The position numbers and the translations under genes were made by a program. Of a stretch of 64,000 bases of DNA, positions 8,707 through 18,187 are shown in pieces. Origin of the DNA: GCA-2794515 sp033763335 (lineage in GTDB: Bacteria; Chloroflexota; Anaerolineae; Aggregatilineales; Phototrophicaceae). The notes beneath the pieces were generated by a model. The model was given only the letters and a program-made list of their open reading frames with translations, did not search any database and was not told where the DNA came from. Within the stretch, counting starts at the first letter, position 1. Each line of letters starts with the position of its first letter. Location of the stretch: the NCBI GenBank assembly GCA_033763335.1, contig JANRKU010000016.1:1-64000 (forward strand), read 5' to 3'.

Positions 8707-9560
8707 GAAACTTTCCGTTGTTCTTGCAACCACTGAACCAAACCCCTAAATCGTTCAATTGCGCGTAGGGTTGGCGTGACAGGGGTGATGGGTGCGCCAT
8801 AAAAGGTGTTGAGCATGTGCCGAAGGCGGTCTAAATTCATTTGCGAGACCATGCGCCCGCCATTAGTGACAGAAATCCTGCCTGTTTCTTCAGAGACAAT
8901 CACACACAGCGCATCACTCACTTCACTAATGCCAAGCGCGGCGCGGTGACGTGTCCCCATTTTTTTACTGGGCAAATTTCGGCTGGCAGTGAGGGGCAAC
9001 ACACATGCCGCCGCCGCTAATAATCCATCATTATCAATAATCGCCGCCCCATCATGCAATTCGGTCTTGGGCCAAAAAATAGTGAGGAGCATTTCTGCGC
9101 TCACCTGACTTTTGAGGCTAATACCTGTGCGAATATAATCGTCTAAGCCACTTTTACGTTGCAAAACGATGAGCGCCCCATGTCGCCGTTCAGCGAGTTT
9201 TTCTGCCGCCTCACAAATTTCGGTGATGATGGCTTGGCGCACCGTCTCTGGGGCGCTTCGTCCAAAAAAATTACCACGTCCCAATCGTTCCAAAAATCGG
9301 CGTAATTCTGGCTGAAAAATCACAGGCACAGCAACAGCGAGTGCAGTGAGGATATTGGTGAGTAACCACCCCACTGCCCGCAATTGGAAAACGCTCGAAA
9401 ACAGGCTCATTACCACAGCGACCAAAATTGTGCCACGTACCAATGCCATCGCCTGTGTGCCACGCACGAAGTAGGCGAGAGAATAAAAGAACAAGGCAAC
9501 AATAAAAATGTCGATAATGTCGGTAAAGGTGATGCTTTCTAGCGTCCAAAGCAGTTCCAC
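8703..9560 (-). CDS. cdaA: Diadenylate cyclase CdaA (c-di-AMP synthase)
   Basis: Makes cyclic di-AMP from two ATP at the membrane. The 285-residue protein has three N-terminal membrane helices (within about 12-82) and a DisA_N catalytic domain with the DGA motif at 170-172 (LHDGAAII) and the RHR motif at 204-206 (GTRHRAALG), both intact. It starts with GTG at 9560 with AAGGGG 6 bases upstream. It lies 9 bases after the TPR gene and overlaps cdaR by 4 bases, so the four genes argF-TPR-cdaA-cdaR look like one operon. Confidence 0.95.
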   Translation of the reverse strand: MELLWTLESITFTDIIDIFIVALFFYSLAYFVRGTQAMALVRGTILVAVVMSLFSSVFQLRAVGWLLTNILTALAVAVPVIFQPELRRFLERLGRGNFFGRSAPETVRQAIITEICEAAEKLAERRHGALIVLQRKSGLDDYIRTGISLKSQVSAEMLLTIFWPKTELHDGAAIIDNDGLLAAAACVLPLTASRNLPSKKMGTRHRAALGISEVSDALCVIVSEETGRISVTNGGRMVSQMNLDRLRHMLNTFYGAPITPVTPTLRAIERFRGLVQWLQEQRKVS

Positions 9561-9569
9561 GCAATCCCC

Positions 9570-11852
9570 TTACTGTTGCTCTAAGTTAGAGGTCGTCCCT
9601 AATTTCACTAACAACCGCCGATAATCATCTATATTATCTGGTTGTAGGGCGATAATTTTCTTAATCGTATTCCGTGCCTCAACATTCAAGCCCGCCTCAA
9701 GTTGCAATTCGCCCAACGCATCGAGTTGTGCAATCGCTTCCATCTTGCGTCCCAATTGTTGATACAATTTTGCCAATCTATCGCGCAAGCCAAAATCATT
9801 GGCATAAGACCGCACCAATTCTTCGAGCAGTTTGGCAATTTTATTGATTTGCTTGGCTTTGGCAAAAATATTGAGTAATTTATCAAGATTTTTGGTCGCT
9901 TCTAGTTGATTATTTTGGCTATAGTGCAAATCAATAAGGGCGCGATAGGCACGTTCATCTTCTGGCATCAAATCCAAAATTTCTTCGTATGTTCGCAAAG
10001 CACGGCGGGTATCAAGACGAATCTGATCCATATCTGCCAAATTATGCTTAATTTCGACCAATTTCACGGGGTCAGAATTGAGGCGCTTGGCAGTCCGTTC
10101 TGCTTGTTGGAATGTCTCGCGGGAGAGTTCAAAATTCCCCAATTGGTTATGTGTTTTTGCCAGCTCAATATATTGGTCGAGCATTTCATCGAAGCGTTCT
10201 TCACTTTCGAGCAACGCAATGAGGCTTGTCCGCACCGAAATATCCAATGGAGCCATCTCTAGCACTTCTGCGAGGATGGATGTAGCACGGGCATTTTCGT
10301 CGCGCGACATATAGGCTTTGGCAATCACATTATATTTGTTGATGGCTTGGCGCAATCTGCCTTCACGCATCATGATTTCTGCCATCCGCACATGCAACGG
10401 CAGGTAATATGGCGAGGCGAGCATGGCATTATGACATTCATCCATGGCGAGGGTGAGTAACCCACGTTGGATGTAATTATCAATACTGGCGAGGGTTGTC
10501 GCTAATTTCTCACTACCGCCTGTGCCTAAGAAGTCCACCACACCTTGTTCACCTTGGTCATGGAATACTTCTTCAAGATGCTTGCGTGTCTCTGCGACCC
10601 GCTTTTTCCAATCTGTCCCACTGAGCAAATCGGAGAAGCGTTGATTAATTGCCGCCAACATCTCATCTGAGCGCCCATCCAATGCTGTGAGCAGTTGGTT
10701 ATAGGTGGCGGCGAGTTCTGCCTCTTCCTTTTTATTTGCCGCGAGGAGTGCATCCACCGCCTGCAAACTTTGGATGAGAAAGCGCGAGGCTTGTTTTTGC
10801 TTGCCCAATTTATAATGCGCTAATCCCAGTGCATGAAGCGCCCCAGATGCCAATTTTGGCTCTGTAACTGCCTCAGTGAGCGATTTAATCGCCAAGTCGT
10901 ATTGTTCGGTGAGATAGAGCAATCCGCCCAAATTGAGTTGTAAGGCGGGGTGGCGCATCTTGCCCTGTGCCGCTTTGGTATACGATTCAACCGCCTGTGG
11001 ATATTGGCTTTGGCGTTGCAATTCCATCCCCTGCATGGCAGAGGCAGTTGCCATATCCATCGAACCGCTTTCCATCACATACGCCGCCAACATGCCCTGT
11101 GCTTCGGTCATGGCTTCGCCCAATGGACCAAGCGGGTCGGCATCGCCTACTTTTTTGCGAGCATCCACCATTTCTTCTTTGAATAAATCCAGAATACTTT
11201 GGTCTTCGGTGGTTTTTGGCTTAGAAACAGGCGGGGTGCTATCTGTGGGCAATGTTACTGCCCCACCAGAGCGCAATGCGCGGAGGGTATTCAGGGCTTG
11301 TGGGTTACGCTTATCCAGCCGTAGCGCCCGTTCCACCGCTTTAATCGCTTTATCAGTATCCCCCTGTCGCTGAAAATTGAAGGCAAGGGTCAAATATTCG
11401 CGCAATGCCCGTTTATTATCGCCAATACGTTCATAGGCTTGCGCCAAACGTGCGTGAATGGTGATAAGACCGGGTGTTAATTGAGTGGCACGTTCCCAAT
11501 TGCTGATGGATTTATCGAGGTCGCGTTGCCCAAGATAAACATCAGCCACTGTGATATACCGTTGTGCCGCCTCTTTTAAGCGCCCCATGCGTTCTAGCAC
11601 ATCTGCGCCACGTTCCAATGGTGTGGGGTCGTCTGGTGATAGTTGATGGGCGCGGTTATAGACCTTAAGCGCATCTTCCAAACGCCCTGCCTTGAGCAAT
11701 GCCAACCCCAAATGGATATGGGCTTCGCCATCCTCGGGGATTTCTTGAATCGCATGGGAATAGGCTTTAATTGCGCCTACCCAGTTCTGTTCCCAAGCGG
11801 CATTATGCCCCAAGTTCATACTCTTTTGATATGTTTCGCGGTCTCCAGCCAT
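9570..11852 (-). CDS. Large tetratricopeptide-repeat protein
   Basis: A 760-residue, apparently cytosolic protein made almost entirely of TPR helical pairs, in an N-terminal block (about 15-190), a middle block (about 270-390) and a C-terminal block (about 470-750), separated by a linker rich in Thr/Pro near residues 205-215. No signal peptide or enzymatic motif is visible, so it is probably a scaffold. Its tight spacing to cdaA (9 bases) and to argF upstream (17 bases) suggests co-expression; whether it takes part in c-di-AMP signalling is inference. Confidence 0.75.
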   Translation of the reverse strand: MAGDRETYQKSMNLGHNAAWEQNWVGAIKAYSHAIQEIPEDGEAHIHLGLALLKAGRLEDALKVYNRAHQLSPDDPTPLERGADVLERMGRLKEAAQRYITVADVYLGQRDLDKSISNWERATQLTPGLITIHARLAQAYERIGDNKRALREYLTLAFNFQRQGDTDKAIKAVERALRLDKRNPQALNTLRALRSGGAVTLPTDSTPPVSKPKTTEDQSILDLFKEEMVDARKKVGDADPLGPLGEAMTEAQGMLAAYVMESGSMDMATASAMQGMELQRQSQYPQAVESYTKAAQGKMRHPALQLNLGGLLYLTEQYDLAIKSLTEAVTEPKLASGALHALGLAHYKLGKQKQASRFLIQSLQAVDALLAANKKEEAELAATYNQLLTALDGRSDEMLAAINQRFSDLLSGTDWKKRVAETRKHLEEVFHDQGEQGVVDFLGTGGSEKLATTLASIDNYIQRGLLTLAMDECHNAMLASPYYLPLHVRMAEIMMREGRLRQAINKYNVIAKAYMSRDENARATSILAEVLEMAPLDISVRTSLIALLESEERFDEMLDQYIELAKTHNQLGNFELSRETFQQAERTAKRLNSDPVKLVEIKHNLADMDQIRLDTRRALRTYEEILDLMPEDERAYRALIDLHYSQNNQLEATKNLDKLLNIFAKAKQINKIAKLLEELVRSYANDFGLRDRLAKLYQQLGRKMEAIAQLDALGELQLEAGLNVEARNTIKKIIALQPDNIDDYRRLLVKLGTTSNLEQQ

Positions 11853-11869
11853 AAGGGATTTATCTCATG

Positions 11870-12793
11870 TCATGATAACAAACGGACGAGTAAGGCTTTC
11901 TGTGCATGTAGCCGATTTTCGGCTTGTTCAAAGACGAGTGATTGAGCGCCATCCATCACCTCATCGGTGATTTCTTGCCCACGGTGGGCAGGCAAACAAT
12001 GTAACACAACAGCAGTCGGCTTTGCGTTACGGAGCAAGGCATCATTCACCTGATACGGCGCGAAGATGGGCAACCGAATTTCTGCCTCTTTTTCTTGTCC
12101 CATGCTCACCCATGTATCAGTATACACCACATCGGCTTGATACACGGCGGCAGTTGGGTCGGTGAATGTTTCAATTTTAATTTTGATACCAGAGGCACTT
12201 GCCAATTGTGCCGCTTTGACCATAAATCGCGCAGGCACTTCATACCCATGTGGGGTTGCAATCGAAAAATCCAATCCAAATTGAGCGCACGCCAACAAGA
12301 GCGATGCCGCAACATTATTGCCATCGCCCACATAGGTCAATTTTAACCCTTTGAGTGTGCCAAAATGTTCGTAAATCGTGAGCATATCGGCTAAGGCTTG
12401 GCAGGGATGTTCATCATCACTCAAACCGTTGATGACGGGTACAGATGCCCATTGCGCCAATTCCACCACATGAGCATGGTCAAAAACCCGTGCCATAATC
12501 CCTTGCACGAATCCATTCAACACACGCGCCACATCGGGGATACTCTCGCGCTTGCCAAGTCCAATTTCATCGGGACCGAGCATAATGGCATCACCACCTA
12601 AATGTTTCATCCCCACTTCAAATGACACACGGGTACGGAGTGATGGTTTTTGGAACACCAGCGCCAATACTTTCCCCGCCAATACTGGGCGATTGCCTCC
12701 GCTTTTCCACTCGCGTTTGAGATGAACTGCCAGTTCAATGAGTTCAAACAATTCCTTCGCAGACCAGCTAGAAAAATCGAGAAAATCTTTCAT
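11870..12793 (-). CDS. argF: Ornithine carbamoyltransferase
   Basis: Converts carbamoyl phosphate and ornithine to citrulline in arginine synthesis. The 307-residue protein shows the carbamoyl-phosphate site SLRTR (about 51-55), HPCQ (129-132), the ornithine-side DTWVSMG (226-232) and HCLPAHRG (265-272), which together separate it from aspartate carbamoyltransferase. The ATG at 12793 is chosen because AAAGG lies 7 bases upstream; two earlier in-frame starts have no suitable site. It heads the argF-TPR-cdaA-cdaR run. The 200 bases upstream show no convincing arginine operator. Confidence 0.95.
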   Translation of the reverse strand: MKDFLDFSSWSAKELFELIELAVHLKREWKSGGNRPVLAGKVLALVFQKPSLRTRVSFEVGMKHLGGDAIMLGPDEIGLGKRESIPDVARVLNGFVQGIMARVFDHAHVVELAQWASVPVINGLSDDEHPCQALADMLTIYEHFGTLKGLKLTYVGDGNNVAASLLLACAQFGLDFSIATPHGYEVPARFMVKAAQLASASGIKIKIETFTDPTAAVYQADVVYTDTWVSMGQEKEAEIRLPIFAPYQVNDALLRNAKPTAVVLHCLPAHRGQEITDEVMDGAQSLVFEQAENRLHAQKALLVRLLS

Positions 12794-12998
12794 TACCATG
12801 CCTTTATCGGGTGTTCTGCACAATATAAAGATAGTATAGCATCAATTACGCTATTTCGCATGAGGGGGATAAAAATCGCTCCCCACTCCATATACATCTT
12901 CATACCTATTTTAACGCAAAATTAGGATGATTCGCCACCATAAAATACAAAATGATGGGTAAAAGGGGCGCAAATTTAACTATGAAATTGCTCTTTTA

Positions 12999-13102
12999 CC
13001 TCACCCCCCTGCCCCCTTTCCAAATTGGAGAGGGGGAGAAAAGCATTTTGTAGGTCGGTTTAAGTCCCCTCGCCAGACTGGAGAGGGGATTTAGGGGTGA
13101 GG
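12999..13102. repeat. About 105-bp double-hairpin intergenic repeat, copy 1
   Basis: Ends are inverted copies (CCTCACCCC at the left, GGGGTGAGG at the right) and two internal hairpins are present, CCCTTTCC-AAATT-GGAGAGGG and TCCCCTCGCCAG/CTGGAGAGGGGA. Related copies lie at 15904-16009 and 49401-49515. The gene-free interval 12794-13130 holds this element; the rest shows no gene. Confidence 0.8.
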
Positions 13103-13130
13103 TTTATTTCTTAAGTTGTCGCTTATAGTA

Positions 13131-15878
13131 TCAAGCCATATCGCGCCAATTCGTCCCAGATTCGGCATTAGCTTTGAGCCGTACCTTGAGAGGATACGCC
13201 CCCTCCATCACCCCCAAGACCATTGCCTGCACATCGGCTAAATGGGCATTTGGCACTTCTAAGACCAATTCGTCATGGACTTGGAGCAACATATTCGCGC
13301 CGTGTCCATCGGTTTGTAACACCCTATCCAATTCAATCATGGCGCGTTTCATAATATCCGCCGCCGACCCCTGAATCGGATGATTAATCGCCGCCCGCAA
13401 TTCTGCCTCTTCGGTCTGTTTATTGGCTTTGGGGTCTTTGAATATGGGGAAATAGCGCCTACGCCCAAAAAGCGTCTCCACAAACCCTTCTTCCCGTGCC
13501 TGCTTTTTGGTGTCGTTCAAATACCGTTCAACATCGGGCAGGCGCTTGAAATAGGTATCTATGAATTTTCGCGCTTCGGCTAGGGTCAGGTCACTATCGC
13601 GTGCCAGCCGATACGCTCCCATGCCATAAATCAGCCCAAAATTGACGCGCTTGGCAAAACTACGTTGCTCGTATGTCACCGCATCCAGCGCAATCCCAAA
13701 CACTGCCGCCGCCGTTGCCGCATGAATATCTTCATCGCGCGAAAAGGCTTCTAACAGCGTTTCATCGTTGCTCACATGCGCCAAAACACGTAATTCGATT
13801 TGGCTATAATCCACCGAGAGCAATTGATACCCCTCTGGCGCGATAAATGCCCGCCGTACTTCGCGCCCCAATTCGGTGCGAATGGGGATATTTTGCAGGT
13901 TGGGATTGTTGCTACTCAAGCGCCCTGTGTTCGTCCCTGTCTGATTATAACTGGTATGCAAACGGCGCGTATTGGGGTTCACCAGCTTGGGGAGCGCATC
14001 AATATACGTCCCTTTCAGCTTCACCAACTCCCGATATTCGATGATGGCGCGGATGATTTTATCGCCCGTATCCTCATAGAGTTTTTCCAGCGTGGCGGCA
14101 TCAGTCGAAAATCCGAGTGTCGTCTTTTTTAGCCCTACGGTGGGCAATCCCATCGTATTGAACAGCACATCGCTCAATTGCTTGGGGCTATTGATGTTAA
14201 AATTCTCGCCACTCATCTCATAAATTTTACCTTCGGCGGTGCGTACTAGCGCATCCACCCGCGTGCTAAGTTCTGCCAGATATGCCACATCCAACAAAAC
14301 GCCATTGCTCTCCATCCGTCCCAAAACAGGGATGAGGGGCAATTCTAATTCCATATACAAATCCATCATGCCCATCGTGGTCAATTCTTCGACCAAAAAA
14401 CGCCATGCAAGGTAGGTTATGGTCACATCAGCCGTTGCATACACCCCCGCTTTTTCGACAGGCACTTGTGCCATCGTGATTTGCTTTTTGCCTGTGCCGA
14501 TGAGTTCATCAATGGATGTCATCTTTTTATGCAGATATTTGGTCGCAAACCGCTTTAATCCCAAAAAGCGACTATCAGGATTCCGCACCCACTCGGCAAT
14601 CATGGTATCAAATGCCAATGGGAATACCTCTATGCCATGCCGACGCATCACCACACAGTCATAACTGGCATTATGCGCCACTTTGGGGATAGTGGGGTTG
14701 GTCATCGCGGGGCGGATGGCATCCATCACCACCGCCAGAGTCAATTGTGATGGGGCTGGTGACGGAAACAATGTATTTGCCCCCTCCCCCAAATGCCCAA
14801 CAGGGATGTAATATCCCTTTTTCTCATCCATCGCCAACGCAATGCCCACCAAATCCACCGTCATCTGGTCAATGCCTGTGGTCTCGGTATCGAACATAAT
14901 CGCACCCGCAGAATTGAGGTGTACTACTAATTCTGCCAATTTTTCTGATGTATCCACAATCACTGTTTCATAGACATGCGGTTCTACACTCTCAAAATCG
15001 AATTGGGTGTGCAAAGAACGGAAGGTCTCGCCCAATGTGACGAATTCCATTTTTTCAAAAAATTTATTCACCGCGTTAGGGTCGTAATCTTCGGTCTTAC
15101 ACGCCTCTAAATCCAATTGAATCGGCACATCCCGAATGATACGGGCAAGTCGTTGGCTGACAAAAGCACTTTCGCGCCCATCTATCAACTTTTGGCGCAA
15201 TTTTTCTGGGATTTCATGCAGATGGTCATAGAGTGCCTCTAATGTGCCATGTGCTTGTAGCAGTGTGGTCGCCCCTTTTTCGCCAATACCCTTTACCCCT
15301 GGGATGTTGTCGGATGTATCGCCCACCAACGCCTTATAATCCACCAATTGACGGGGCGAAATGCCCCATTTTTCGATGAATAGGTTGGTATCATATACAA
15401 TATCTTCTTTGGCAGATGGCAATTGCACCCGCACATGATTATCGAGCAATTGCAATAAATCTCTATCGCCTGTGATGACATGCACCAACACATTTTGGGG
15501 TTTGGCTTGGTCTACCAATGTACCGATAATATCATCTGCCTCAAAGCCATCTTTGGTCAAAATGGGGATATTAAAGGCGCGGATGAGTTCAAAAATGCTC
15601 TCCATCTGCGAATCAAGGCTTTCTGGCATATCATCCCGATGCGCTTTATAGGCGGGATAATACTCCTCGCGCCCACTCAATCCTTTATCAAAACACACGG
15701 CAATATATTGGGGTTGCTGATTTTTGAGCAAATCTATCAACAACCGCGCAAATCCGAACACAGCATTGGTCGCCTCACCTGTGCGCGGATGCACCATGCG
15801 ACTATATGCCATCCCATGAAATTGACGGTAAGCGATGGCATGACCATCTAACACATATAAAATTGGCGGAATCGCCAT
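13131..15878 (-). CDS. polA: DNA polymerase I
   Basis: Repair and Okazaki-fragment polymerase of 915 residues. The N-terminal 5' nuclease domain spans about 1-290 (YVLDGHAIAYR, GDRDLLQL, VGDTSDNIPG). The 3'-5' proofreading domain at about 310-500 keeps all three exonuclease motifs (FDTETTG, NASYD, YATAD), unlike many family members where it is dead. The polymerase domain at about 540-915 has the motif A segment DYSQIELR, the finger-helix region and QVHDELVLEV. The ATG at 15878 has AGGA about 8 bases upstream. Flanked on both sides by copies of the double-hairpin repeat. Confidence 0.98.
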   Translation of the reverse strand: MAIPPILYVLDGHAIAYRQFHGMAYSRMVHPRTGEATNAVFGFARLLIDLLKNQQPQYIAVCFDKGLSGREEYYPAYKAHRDDMPESLDSQMESIFELIRAFNIPILTKDGFEADDIIGTLVDQAKPQNVLVHVITGDRDLLQLLDNHVRVQLPSAKEDIVYDTNLFIEKWGISPRQLVDYKALVGDTSDNIPGVKGIGEKGATTLLQAHGTLEALYDHLHEIPEKLRQKLIDGRESAFVSQRLARIIRDVPIQLDLEACKTEDYDPNAVNKFFEKMEFVTLGETFRSLHTQFDFESVEPHVYETVIVDTSEKLAELVVHLNSAGAIMFDTETTGIDQMTVDLVGIALAMDEKKGYYIPVGHLGEGANTLFPSPAPSQLTLAVVMDAIRPAMTNPTIPKVAHNASYDCVVMRRHGIEVFPLAFDTMIAEWVRNPDSRFLGLKRFATKYLHKKMTSIDELIGTGKKQITMAQVPVEKAGVYATADVTITYLAWRFLVEELTTMGMMDLYMELELPLIPVLGRMESNGVLLDVAYLAELSTRVDALVRTAEGKIYEMSGENFNINSPKQLSDVLFNTMGLPTVGLKKTTLGFSTDAATLEKLYEDTGDKIIRAIIEYRELVKLKGTYIDALPKLVNPNTRRLHTSYNQTGTNTGRLSSNNPNLQNIPIRTELGREVRRAFIAPEGYQLLSVDYSQIELRVLAHVSNDETLLEAFSRDEDIHAATAAAVFGIALDAVTYEQRSFAKRVNFGLIYGMGAYRLARDSDLTLAEARKFIDTYFKRLPDVERYLNDTKKQAREEGFVETLFGRRRYFPIFKDPKANKQTEEAELRAAINHPIQGSAADIMKRAMIELDRVLQTDGHGANMLLQVHDELVLEVPNAHLADVQAMVLGVMEGAYPLKVRLKANAESGTNWRDMA

Positions 15879-15903
15879 AGGGGTATTCCTTTCTAATTTT
15901 TCA

Positions 15904-16009
15904 CCTCACCCCTAAATCCCCTCTCCAAATTGGAGAGGGGACTTGAACCCATTTTATAGGTGGAATTTCTCCCCTTCTCCAGACTGGAGAAGGGGTTGGG
16001 GGATGAGGT
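15904..16009. repeat. About 105-bp double-hairpin intergenic repeat, copy 2
   Basis: Left end CCTCACCCCTAAATCCCCTC, right end GGTTGGGGGATGAGG; internal hairpins CCCCTCTCC-AAATT-GGAGAGGGG and CCCCTTCTCCAGACTGGAGAAGGGG. Same architecture and orientation-symmetrical termini as the copy on the other side of polA. Confidence 0.85.
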
Positions 16010-16030
16010 TAAGGGATAAAAGGTGGTTTT

Positions 16031-18139
16031 TTACGCGACAGAAAATGCGATAAATTGCTCAATTTCGGTATGTTGCATCTCACGTCCGGGGGCAAGGACA
16101 CAATAACTTTCTGCCCATAGCCCATTTAACGGAAATTGCCTATCTACATGGTGAATAATCCACGCCGAGCGTTGTTTGAGGTCGTTAATCACCACATGGG
16201 GCGGGGTTTCGCTCGGTGTTTTTGCCAATAAATAGATATATGTCTCTTGCACCACCAAGGTGGTGATGGTGATGCCCATTTCGGTCAATTGGCGTTCCAA
16301 TTCGCCCCTCAAAACATCACGTAATTGGGGCGATAAGGCACTATCGGGATGCGCCAAGCGCCACACATACGTGAATGGGGCGGGTGTGCCACTATACACA
16401 GGATAAGGTAAATCTGGAATTTGCCATTGTTGCACCGCTTCGATGGTGCTTGGCAATGCCAACGGCTCTAATTTGATAGGAATTGGCGTGAAGGGGTCAG
16501 AATCGTCTAATGGCACATCAGATAATTGCGCCAATGAAGATTCCCAATGTGCTACCGCCACCTCAAGTTGCTCCAGCTCCCGTTCTTGCAATTCATCTAA
16601 AATAGATGGGGTATTCTGGGGGATTTCTGGCACACTTTGGAGCGCACTCAACAGCCTATCTGATTGTTTCCGCATAGCACGCAGGGGAATTGACCCGCCA
16701 AATACCATCGCTAGGGTGTATTTGCCCGCCGCCAACCGCGAATAGACCATGTATTCCTGCCCGCTAATGGGCAATGTGATAAATTTGAGTCGCGCTTCGT
16801 CGGGTTGTGCATCGCCATCATCAGCCAAAAATTGTACCAATTGGGCAATTTCCAAATCGGGCAATTCACCCGCATGAGCCACCATTTTGCCATTTTTGAT
16901 GAGCAAGGTCGCATCTGCCGAAAGTTCTAGCGATGTTTGCGTCAAGGTGAGCGCCAATTGTGCCGTTGGCGAGGTGTCTGTTGGCACAATATCGGCAACA
17001 GGTGGTGGCGGGGGGCTAATCGGCATTGGAGGCAGTGGGGATTCTGCTGGTTTGCGTTGCTTGGGCAATGATGTGGGTTTAGGCGGTTTTGGATGTTCTT
17101 TGGGATAGCGGTCTGTCTCTAGATCGTGCGGATTTTTGACTACATCCACCGAACTTTGGGCATGGGTGGTCGCATTGGCACTATCGGTATTGGGTTCTAA
17201 AACGATGCTCAAAAAATCGGGTTCTTTGATATATTTTTCGAGGTCTTGTCGCCATCCAAAGGGTAATTTTTGTGCGGGACTATCATTTGCCAGTGTGTCA
17301 ATTAATTTACCGATGACCACCTGCAACGATTGTGTGTCATCATGCGTTTCGCGCAAAATATGTTGTGCGGGAATATTCTCTGTGGCTTGATTCGCTATTT
17401 CGCCACTGGGCAAAAGAGGCATATACGGTGTGAGGGCTTCTTGTAATACCGCATTCACACGCCCCAAATCCACCTGCCCCACCACATCGCGCAAATCGGC
17501 AACGGTGCCAATTTCTTCGAGTGTGGGCATGGGGGGTTCTTCTGCCGCTAATTGCTTAAAGAGGATGTCATCATGAGGGTTTTCGTCTAATTCTGCCCCA
17601 TCGCCCTTAAACACCACTTCCAATGAAATGGGGCTTGCATCACCACCACCCAAAAAGGTCGCATTCCCCATCTGTGTGAGGACTTCATCCAATTTATTGG
17701 GCGGTAGTGACATTTTGAGCGTGTCCGATTCATCGCCCATGGGGAGTGCTTCGGATGTATCGGGCAAGGCATCGTTATAAATCATCTTTTTGAGGATGGG
17801 CAACAAGTCGCGTAATGACATGGGGACATCTACCACCCCATCCAAATTTAATTGACGCGCCATCGTCATAATAGCGGGCATGTGCGGACTCGCCAAAATG
17901 CGTATATCAGGGGATATAGCACGAATCCGCGAGACCAATTCTTGCCCGTTCATACTCGGCAAGCCAAATTCCACAATCGCAATATCATGTGGACGCGCCC
18001 GCAACAGCTCTAATGCCGCATCGGGTGTGGTAAAAGAAGATACCTCAAATTCACTAGTACGCTCTAGGGCTTGTTTCATCCCTAATAATGCGGAGAGGTT
18101 CTTGTTTATCATCAATATGTGGATTATGGAAGTTGCCAT
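16031..18139 (-). CDS. Composite protein: degenerate receiver, roadblock-like domain, inactive Y1-transposase-like domain
   Basis: A 702-residue protein not recognised as a whole. Residues 1-125 follow a receiver fold but lack its chemistry: the acidic pair is Asn-Lys (ILMINKN), the acceptor Asp is Glu57 (IVEFGLPSMNG) and the conserved Lys is Val105. An acidic, low-complexity middle is followed by a Pro-rich stretch, then about 410-530 resembles a roadblock/LC7 domain (SADATLLIKNGKMVAHAGEL). Residues 589-700 resemble the IS200/Y1 transposase fold (VWRLAHP, GITITTLVVQETYIYLLAK, GLWAESYCV), but the HUH histidines are Tyr634 and Tyr636 and the final catalytic Tyr is Phe696. The start at 18139 follows GGGA; the gene lies 48 bases after the Ser/Thr kinase, suggesting a joint role. 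Probably a signalling scaffold. Confidence 0.6.
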   Translation of the reverse strand: MATSIIHILMINKNLSALLGMKQALERTSEFEVSSFTTPDAALELLRARPHDIAIVEFGLPSMNGQELVSRIRAISPDIRILASPHMPAIMTMARQLNLDGVVDVPMSLRDLLPILKKMIYNDALPDTSEALPMGDESDTLKMSLPPNKLDEVLTQMGNATFLGGGDASPISLEVVFKGDGAELDENPHDDILFKQLAAEEPPMPTLEEIGTVADLRDVVGQVDLGRVNAVLQEALTPYMPLLPSGEIANQATENIPAQHILRETHDDTQSLQVVIGKLIDTLANDSPAQKLPFGWRQDLEKYIKEPDFLSIVLEPNTDSANATTHAQSSVDVVKNPHDLETDRYPKEHPKPPKPTSLPKQRKPAESPLPPMPISPPPPPVADIVPTDTSPTAQLALTLTQTSLELSADATLLIKNGKMVAHAGELPDLEIAQLVQFLADDGDAQPDEARLKFITLPISGQEYMVYSRLAAGKYTLAMVFGGSIPLRAMRKQSDRLLSALQSVPEIPQNTPSILDELQERELEQLEVAVAHWESSLAQLSDVPLDDSDPFTPIPIKLEPLALPSTIEAVQQWQIPDLPYPVYSGTPAPFTYVWRLAHPDSALSPQLRDVLRGELERQLTEMGITITTLVVQETYIYLLAKTPSETPPHVVINDLKQRSAWIIHHVDRQFPLNGLWAESYCVLAPGREMQHTEIEQFIAFSVA

Positions 18140-18187
18140 AGTATCCCATTCCAAGTGAACGCCTGTCCTAAATATTATAGCACATTT

